Source of the DNA: Prunus persica
Lineage: Eukaryota > Streptophyta > Magnoliopsida > Rosales > Rosaceae
Direction of reading: 5' to 3'
Assembly: GCF_000346465.2 (NCBI RefSeq)
Contig: NC_034015.1
Location: 4,185,882-4,249,881 of the forward strand
DNA: 64,000 nucleotides
Part shown: positions 56,827-64,000 of the stretch, piece after piece
How the letters are laid out: every line of letters begins with the position of its first letter
Numbering within the stretch: position 1 is the first letter of the stretch
Translations under genes and position numbers: made by a program
Notes under the pieces: generated by a model
Told to the model about the DNA's origin: nothing
Seen by the model: the letters and a program-made list of their open reading frames with translations, nothing else
Databases searched by the model: none

Positions 56827-58227
56827 AAGTGGTGCTAGCAGCCTCACTTGATGTGATAGATTGAAGGGGTTAGATAAAGAGAGTTTGATGTTTTCTCTCT
56901 TTCAATTTCACCAACTTGAAAACCCTACGATGATAGGATTCCATAGCTACACACTTTGGTCCAACACATTAATCCTATAATGCGTCACATATGTGCCTAA
57001 GTCCATATGGTCAAATCCTTTTTGAATTTCCCAGTCGTATGGGACCTTTAATTAAAGTTTCATAACTTTAATTGAATAATTAAATTAATCCAATCAATTT
57101 AATTACTCTAGTGACTTGACTAATTCAATCACTCACTTGTCTAACAAGTGTTGGTCCCAGTCATCCTTAGTTGATCGTGTCAAGTGTCGGGTCAACCATT
57201 TGACCTTTGACTTTTGACTTGACATTTGACTTTGACATTGACTTTGACCAAGTCACAAAATCATTCATTCTCTTCATAATTTCCCAATCGATTCATTTTC
57301 AGTGTGCAATCTTATAGGTTCTAATTAACGAGGCAGTAGGTATGAGTGATTCACTTTGAATCAAGTGTGAATTGTATCCCTCCATACAATTCTCCTTATT
57401 GGCGAAGGCTAATTATAATTAGTCCTTACAAGCTTCCACAAGCCATGAGTGACACCTAGCAGTATGTCATGGCTACCCAAGCTAAAAAGAATTCATTTAG
57501 AAAACCTAGTCAGTTTGTGATTACAATGCAATTCGATCATTCTCTAATTCAATACTCTATGTCATATTCTCGGAATATGGTAAACTTGTGTCAAAATCCC
57601 TAATATGACATCTTTAGATTATATGATTCAATTTGATGAAATTGCAAACGTTCTTGTTCCAATTTTCATCCAATACTTTGGCCAAAGATTAACGAATCAT
57701 ATCTTTAGAGTATTTTCTCTTCTTACTAAGAGCAGAGATTCTTTGTTGTACATTCACCTGTCCCTACGTAAAAGCTAAGAATCCTGAGGAACACATTTAA
57801 GTCACATCATTTTAATACGACCGTATAGTACTCTCAAAGAGAAACAATATATACACAGGACAACTGTGATGTCTCAGGTCTAAGGATTAATTTGTATTAT
57901 CACATCTTAGAATTCTTTGTTTGACACTTGTGAGTAAGACTTCCATACAAGAATTCTAGAGTTGATCGTGTTCAGTGGACTCCATCTTCTATAGAGCACC
58001 TACACATATGTCTCAGTGTCTCTACACGAATGACTTGAGACTAGTCATCCTCCCAATTGAGCAGACATAATGTGTACCAGTCTTTGCGGGTCACCATTGT
58101 CCAATTGGTGATCCTATGAGGAACATTTTAGGATACGACATTTATATGTATGGAAAGGTCTCGTTCATCTAACTTCTTAATTATTGTGATAACATGAATG
58201 CCATTTTACTACTCAACAAGAGACAAG
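56827..58227. repeat. Unclassified retroelement DNA, right part, with W-box cluster
   Basis: No domain. The phrase ccaattggtgatcctatgaggaac then acgacatttatatgt and gaaaggtctcgttcatctaac (58097-58190) is familiar from dispersed plant LTR or leader repeats, but I cannot name the family. It contains a dense run of TTGAC motifs at 57198-57249. It ends where homology to the 4 kb LTR begins. Confidence 0.4.
57198..57249 (+). promoter_or_regulatory. Cluster of eight W-box cores (TTGAC)
   Basis: Eight TTGAC words in about 52 bp, several as TTGACC or TTGACT, spaced 5-8 bp. TTGAC(C/T) is the core recognised by WRKY factors. The array also fits a simple degenerate TTTGACT repeat, so function is open. 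Confidence 0.45.
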
Positions 58228-59478
58228 ATGGTCTCAAAAGACCCCTGGTCAACTATGCGGTCAAACTAGTCATATTGATCAATCGATGGTCAACCGGGCC
58301 TACAGGGCCCACGACCTCCGATTTACAATTCGAAAGTTCCTACTGGTACGATAAGGTCTACTAAATAAGTCCTGTAAGTTTGGTCTCGATCGAAGGTTGG
58401 ATGTAAACCAATCGCATGATTAGACGACGATCGCTTTGCCTAATACTAGAATCATTGATTAGGAGTATCCGCGGCTCCGATTCTTGATCCACAAGTTCTT
58501 ATATGATCCTAGAGGTAACATACTTGGAAATGGAGACGATCCAACTGTCCGAACATATCGAACCCAGATATCGCGTAACAGGCATAAATCTGTTCGACTA
58601 TCATACGATAATCAAATTCAAACTCGAGCACACTGTCGTGTTCGGGATGACATGGGAAAATTTTCAGGACACAATGACCCGCCACAGAGTGGCCCACGCG
58701 CTGCCACACGTGCCCGCAGCACTTGGATGGCTTGAGTAAATTTTGGCAATCGAAAAATTCTGGAAGCACCCTACAATACCTATGCTAAATGCGTTCAGAC
58801 TAACTTGGGGATCAACTTTTGTTCTTGGACCAAGGCCAAAAACTAACCGGAACTAGCCGAATCGAAGCCGAAACCGTCGGCCAAAAATGGTTTTAAGAAT
58901 CGATCTGTTAAACCTCAAAATTAACCCAAACCAAGCATATAAACAGGTAGAGCACAAAGAGTAGATGAAGTTTCATACATGGTTCGACAATTTTGGTTGG
59001 CAAAATCGTTGGAAATCGCACGAACACTTCCAGCAACGAAAGGGGGTTTTCGGCTCAGAATGAAGACCAATATTGGAGTTTCGAAGTTGGAAATGGGTAT
59101 GGACATGTAGAGGAGGAAGATATGAAGATTTTGCAAGTTATGGCATCGGATTTGGTGGCCGGACGGTGCCGAAAAACGACGGTGTCACGACGCTTACAGA
59201 GGAGAGAGAGAGAGAGAGAGAGAAGGCTGCTGGGTTTTTAAAAATCCGACTTTGAAAAATTTATAGTTGTGCCACTGCACTTCCGTTGACCGTAACTTCT
59301 TCGTTAAAAATCAATTTGGGCCCACTATGTGTCTTCGAATTCGTATCAATGAGCTCTATGCAATAGTGTCACTCGTTTCCCCAAAAAACTTTCATATTAA
59401 AAAATGACCAAAATGACCATATCTTCCAAAGATAAAATTGTAAATTAAATAATAATTAATTTGGGTCGGGATGTTACA
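58228..59478 (-). repeat. Truncated copy of the 4 kb solo LTR
   Basis: Matches about 21440-22778 of the solo LTR: CAACNGGGCC(C/T)ACA, GGCCCACGA, TTGATCCA, ATATGATCCTAGAGG, GAACATATCGAACC, TCGTGTTCGGGATGACATGG/GTCATGGTTGGGATGACATGG, ending TTTGGGTCGGGATGTTACA. Overall clearly diverged. The left 2.7 kb of the LTR is missing, and the break joins the preceding repeat DNA. A (GA)n run at about 59199-59222 lies where the solo LTR has a shorter GA-rich stretch (22468-22480). Confidence 0.78.
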
Positions 59479-60779
59479 TGAATGCTTGGTTGAATGACCA
59501 GAGGTAGTTGGGTGGTTATGCCCTTATTCTCGGGAACGTTGTTTTCTTCTCAAAGCAGTGGCGTGTTTGCCATTCCCTGGAATCTGATGTGGTACTGGTA
59601 CTACACGTTGAATTCGCTTTGGGTTTCTTTATATTATTGGCTTCTAATGAGTTGAGTTTAATGTCAAGAAACTCGCATAAACACTGACTAATCGTTGCTT
59701 TTCTATACACCCATTTGCTAGTTTTGCCTCCTTGAGTATTTGGATGTTATAATTTGGTAAATTTTGTTGATTTTTTAAAATAGTGGTTCTAATGGGATTT
59801 TTTGTTTGTTTGTTTGTTTATTCTTGCTTTAATTGATTGTTGAATTCCAACACGTAGTTTGACGGAGGAAGGGAGTATAATCTTGGCGTGCAATGCAAGT
59901 CAACTCTCGCCAACATCTTTTGCCCTTTTGATCTCAAATATTTTACCCATGTATCTAATGTGCAGATGTTTACTTCATGTATGTATATGAAAGTAGTTTT
60001 GCTACTGCAAATTTGTTGATAGTCCATCACTCTTGTCAACTATTGGACCGTTCCACATGCCTTCATGATAACTTATGGAATTAAGTTCCCCAATATTTCA
60101 TTTATTAAATTATCAATGTTAACTTGGAATGATCAATGTATATATACTTTGACTTTATTGTGTGCATGCCAAAGAACATGGGGGCGAAGATAGAATGACA
60201 TTCTTACTCATGAGACAAAACAAGGCATATATAATTGCGGATGCACAACTTGCTGATATAATTATGGGACAACACCTTGATGCTAGGTGCATTTTCATAT
60301 CTTTTTAGCATATGTACACTGTGGTTCTTAAGAGTATTGGTGAGACCACAATCTTCTAATAAATTATAAAGATAAATTGGCACCTCGAAAATGACCTCTT
60401 TTTTTAAAAACAATTTGTTTTTCACTTTGGCACAGCACATGTAAAATTGTGTCATTCATGGGCTATATAGATTGAACATTAGGAAATTCTTTATTTGTTC
60501 CCAAATTATACGATTGTTCCTCCAGTCAATGTTTTTATTTTCTATTTAGAATTAATTACTGACTCTTTTATTTGGTTCAATTAATATTGAAAAGAACGAT
60601 AATGGGCATTGGAAGAAAATATCCGCTCTAGCCAACTTGGCTAAACTTACGTTTGCAAGAAGATATTTCAATTTAAGAGGTCTAATATAATGTTGAAGTA
60701 ATGAGACGTGGTAGCCACTATTACTGAAAACAGAATTATTATTACTTTTTATACCTGAGGTGCATCATAGTCACATAAT
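59479..60779. other. Interval without recognised genes, next to the TNL fragment
   Basis: Two - strand open stretches (59516-59710, 60204-60455) have no recognisable domain. They may be remains of the 3' flank or introns of the TNL gene, but I see no leucine-rich pattern there. Confidence 0.25.
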
Positions 60780-61115
60780 GTTTAAATTTTTTTATTGTAA
60801 TTTTTCATTTCTATAATACTCGGTGCTTCTAAACAACGTATCAAGAAAGTACATAGTGAGGCCACTTGCAGTGGGAGGAAGGATTCCAAGGGATACACAC
60901 TTCTTGGTAGATGCATACTTTTGCAATCCTTCAAGTTTATCTGAGTAATTCTTTCAAGCATTCCAAGGGATGGGTCAACCTTATACAATCGTATACAACC
61001 TTCCAGAATCAGATACTCAAGATTTGGAAAGCCTCTAAAGTCTGGGGTGTTGACAAGATTCAAAGAGTGGCTGAGCTTAATGATTTTCAAATTGTATAAA
61101 AGCTGTCAAAAGAAC
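60780..61115 (-). pseudogene. TNL (TIR-NBS-LRR) resistance protein, LRR fragment
   Basis: On the - strand, after a TTTTGACAG acceptor (about 61106), the frame reads LLYNLKIIKLSHSLNLVNTP, DFRGFPNLEYLILEGCIRL, then VDPSLGMLERITQINLKDCKSM and LPRSVYPL. This is the hallmark LRR segment of plant TNL immune receptors (pattern LK.I.LSHS..LI.TPDF...PNLE.LILEGC..L..VHPS.G.L..L..LNL.DC.SL). One base appears lost near KSM-HLPRS, and homology fades by about 60880. No TIR or NB-ARC domain is in the window; the copia element starts 110 bp upstream, so the rest may lie beyond it or be gone. Confidence 0.75.
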
Positions 61116-61223
61116 ACAGTAAAAAAATTAGCTTCAAATTCTATGAAAGGCTGTCAAGTAAGAACACATAAAAAATATAAAAAAATCTTCGATGTTTAAG
61201 GTAATAGAAGATAAAGCAGTAAT

Positions 61224-61552
61224 TGTTGAAGGATAAATTGTTTCCAGGTTTAGTTTAGTTAGTTAGTTAGTTGGACAGGTGTATGGCTCATATGCCATCA
61301 CATATTGTTGGACTAACATGTCCAGATTCATGCCAAGTGTACAGCTCACATGCTGGTACAAATGTATTGGCTGAGTCATTTTCTGTACTAGCTAAAATAT
61401 ATATATTGAAAGTAGGATGAGATCACACAATGAGTGTGTGCATGATTACATTCTTTTTGCCTAACAGATTCTCTCCCTCTCCTTTCTCCCTAAAACCTTT
61501 TCTCATACACTTTCTGTGCATGAACCTCTACTATTCTATAGAAACTTCAACA
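61224..61552 (+). repeat. 5' LTR of the copia element
   Basis: Starts TGTTGAAGGATAAATTG and ends GAAACTTCAACA, directly before the primer site. It contains (TTAG)n near 61254-61272 and an AAATATATATATTG TATA-like core near 61396. The 3' copy is outside the window. Confidence 0.88.
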
Positions 61553-61565
61553 TGGTATCAGTAGC
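61553..61565 (+). other. Primer binding site (initiator tRNA-Met type)
   Basis: TGGTATCAGTAGC directly follows the LTR. TGGTATCAGAGC is the usual copia site complementary to initiator tRNA-Met; here two extra or changed bases follow the core. Confidence 0.88.
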
Positions 61566-61635
61566 AAAGGTTCTGATCTGAGACTGGGCGTAGTGAAATC
61601 ACAATCCAGCTGAAGGAAGCATTATCTAGTCTCAC

Positions 61636-64000
61636 ATGGCTGGATCTAGCATGAGTGAGCTTCGTGCTCCCATCTTCAATGGAAGCAACTACGATTTCTG
61701 GAGAATAAAGATGTGCACAATCTTCAAATCTCACAAGCTGTGGGATATGGTTGAGAATGGATATGGGCAACCTGTGAAGATGGAAGAAGGAGAAACTCTG
61801 ACAGCAGCTGTGGAAGAAAATATTGCAAAAGATGCTAAGGCATTGGGTCTGATCCAGAATGCAGTTTCTGATGATATTTTTCCCAGAATTGCTTTGAAGG
61901 AATCAGCCAAGGAAGCATGGGAAATCCTGCAGCAAGAATTCAGAGGAGACAAGAAGGTAAGATCTGTGAAACTTCAAGCTCTTAGGAGAGAATTTGAATA
62001 CACTCGTATGCATGATGATGAATCATTGTCTGGATATGTCACTAAACTGCTTGAGCTAGTAAACCAAATAAAGGCTTATGGTGAAGAGTTAACTGAACAG
62101 AGAATTGTTCAGAAACTCTTGATTAGTTTATCCAGAGAATATGATTCCATTGCTGAGGTTATAGAGGAGACAAAAGATACAGAAACTATAGGGGTTCAAG
62201 AGGTTATAGGCTCTCTAAAATCTCATGAACAAAGGCTGCAGAGGCATAATGAGAGAGTGACTGAGAAGGCTTTCTCTAGTTTGAATGTGAGCTCTAAAGA
62301 TCAGTCTAACACAGGGCAGGCAGGGGGTTCCAAATCCAAAAAGAATTGGAAATCTCAGAAAGGGAAGAAGTGGGACTCAAAGTCTGAAAATAATTTTAAA
62401 AAGGAAAGTCAGACTGAGGGAGCAAAGGTGCCTTGCAAAACCTGTGACAAATTGCACTATGGTGTCTGCTGGTTCAAAGGCAAACGTAAATGTTATAAAT
62501 GTGATAGGTTTGGTCATATAGCCAAAGACTGCAAGGGAAAACCAGAAGCTGCTAACTATGCATCACACAAGGAGGAAGAAGGCAACATGTTCTATGCTTG
62601 TCATGCTGCTGCAATAGTAAAAAATAATGGTGTGTGGTATGTGGACAGTGCATGCAGCAACCACATGACTTCACAAGCATCCCTTCTAGTCAATATTGAC
62701 ACCAAAGTCACTGCAAAGGTAAAAATGGGCACTAGAGACTTAGTGGAAGCAACTGGAAAAGGAACTTTGGTGATTGACACTAAAGCTGGGCCTAGATATA
62801 TCAAAGAGGTTATGCTTGTACCAGGATTGGATGAAAACTTACTTAGTGTAGGTCAAATGGTAGAGCATGGCTACTATCTTGTCTTTGGTGATTCTATGGT
62901 TGAAATATTTGATGACAGGTCAATGGAGAATCTGCTTGCAAAGGTTTCCATGACAGGAAACAGATGCTTCCCACTGTCATTGAAATATGCAAACTCAGTG
63001 GCTATGAAAGCAACAGTTGAAGAATCCACTTCGTGTTGGCATAGGAGGTTTGGCCATTTGAATATGCAGAGTCTGAAGTTGTTACAACAACAGGAGCTGG
63101 TCTATGGTCTGCCTGAAATTGGAAATGCAAACAGAATTTGCCAAGACTGTGCAATTGGAAAATCCCACAGAGAGGCCTTTGGCAAAGAGAAAATTTGGAG
63201 AGCTAGTTTACCTCTGGAGCTGGTTCATTCAGATGTTTGTCGTCCAATGCAGACCACATTAATAGGTGGAAACAAATATTTTTTGACTTTCATTGATGAC
63301 TGCACCAGAATGTGCTGGGTGTACTTCATGCAATTCAAGTCAGAAGTTTTTAACATCTTCAAGAAATTTAAGGCTATGGTAGAATTACAAAGTGGCTACA
63401 AACTGAAGAAACTTAGGAGTGACAGAGGTGGGGAATATACCTCTGCTGAATTTCTGCAGTTTTGTGAAGAAATTGGTTTGGAAAGACAACTAACCGTGGC
63501 CTATTCACCTCAGCAAAATGGAGTTGCTGAGAGAAAGAACAGGACCATTGTTGAGATGAGCAAGACAATGATGAAAGAGAAGAAACTACCATACAAATTT
63601 TGGGGAGAGGCATTGAATACAGCTGTCTATATTCAGAATAGATGCCCCACAAAAGCTTTAGATAATGTCACTTCATTTGAAGCTTTTAGTGGAAGAAAGC
63701 CTGGGGTTAAACACTTAAGAGTGCTTGGTTCTATATGTTTCTGTCATGTGCCTAATTAGTTGAGGTCTAAGCTGGAAGATGCAGCTGTTAAGTGCATTTT
63801 TGTTGGCTATGGCAAATGTGAAAAGGGGTACAAAGTGTACAATTTGCAAACCAACAAGATCACTACATCTAGAAGTGTGATCTTTGATGAGAACTCACTA
63901 TGGGATTGGGACAAGCAAATTGTTGATTCTGTCACAGTTCAGATGAGGCTTGAAGACACTTCTAGAAGTAGTGAAAAGGAGCATGAAGAAACAATGATAG
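61636..64000 (+). pseudogene. Copia gag-pol polyprotein with one in-frame stop
   Basis: Open from ATG 61636 for 707 codons to a TAG at 63757-63759, then open in the same frame to the window end (LRSKLEDAAVKCIFVGYG). Residues 1-230 are gag (PIFNGSNYDFWRIKMCTIF, AWEILQQEF). The CCHC zinc knuckle CYKCDRFGHIAKDC is at 286-299. Protease is near 334-345 (WYVDSACSNHM): the motif is D-S-A-C, not the more common D-S-G. The integrase HHCC finger is CWHRRFGHLN with CQDCAIGK. The catalytic triad is D533 (HSDVC), D596 (RSDRGGEY) and E632 (GVAERKN); the 35-residue D-E spacing is DD35E. Related elements usually have Gln at the stop position, so a CAG to TAG change is likely. It carries all parts needed to reach integration except past the stop. 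Confidence 0.9.

Larger units (their letters stand above)
61224..64000 (+). mobile_element. Ty1/copia retrotransposon, 5' part, cut by window end
   Basis: Starts with a 329-bp LTR, then a primer site and a gag-pol frame in the order gag, zinc knuckle, protease, integrase, which defines copia (integrase before RT). The RT, RNase H and 3' LTR lie beyond the window. The coding region has only one visible defect (a stop at 63757), so the insertion is younger than the gypsy relics. It sits next to the TNL fragment on the opposite strand; the 5 bp before the LTR are GTAAT. Confidence 0.92.

Noticed and set aside
1..64000. CRISPR array, operon or bacterial system
   Set aside because: No regular spaced repeats and no cas-like genes; spliced genes and plant transposons throughout.

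Overview
The window is nuclear DNA of a flowering plant, most likely a eudicot. Its genes have many short exons, AT-rich GT-AG introns and plant-type proteins, and most of the remaining DNA is layered plant transposons (Ty3/gypsy Tat and Athila types, Ty1/copia, LINE, Mutator-like, CACTA, MITEs, tRNA-derived SINEs). A woody rosid such as a Rosaceae species is a guess from repeat flavour only. I see no bacterial, organellar or CRISPR content.

Two apparently intact single-locus genes lie on the + strand. The first (CDS 32687-43508, 7 coding exons, 574 aa) encodes a CID-domain (RNA polymerase II CTD-interacting) protein of the RPRD/CREPT type. Its large introns hold two LINE fragments, a SINE and a small copia deletion derivative with perfect target-site duplications. 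The second (CDS 45537-50064, 9 coding exons, 323 aa) encodes an ELMO-domain protein. A broken TIR-NBS-LRR (TNL) resistance-gene fragment lies at 60780-61115 on the - strand.

Layout. 1-2046: decayed Tat-type gypsy pol (+), running head-on into a decayed gag and its 1.7 kb LTR on the - strand (2047-5101), which cut a Mutator-like gene fragment (5102-6345). 6346-8080: unassigned. 8080-15131: Athila-type gypsy element (-) with one LTR, PBS, gag, protease, RT, RNase H and integrase, all broken. 15132-24100: a LINE ORF2 (-) in two pieces, split by other LTR-like DNA that itself contains a 4.0 kb solo LTR with a perfect 5-bp TSD (18766-22778). 24100-31800: repeat debris, including MITEs, a CACTA end and an internally deleted Athila relative. 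31850-50200: the two genes. 50672-53905: Mutator-like element with very long inverted repeats. 54325-59478: SINE, unclassified retroelement DNA, a solo LTR of the same family as the one at 3413-5101, and a truncated copy of the 4 kb LTR. 61224-64000: a fairly young copia element, cut by the window edge.

I found no convincing new biological system. What is notable is the nesting order that can be read from TSDs, the transposon load and a 36-nt exon in the CID gene, the symmetric microsatellites in the Mutator-like repeats, and a W-box cluster inside retroelement DNA. All exon borders were read by eye from splice sites and reading frame and have no transcript support here.
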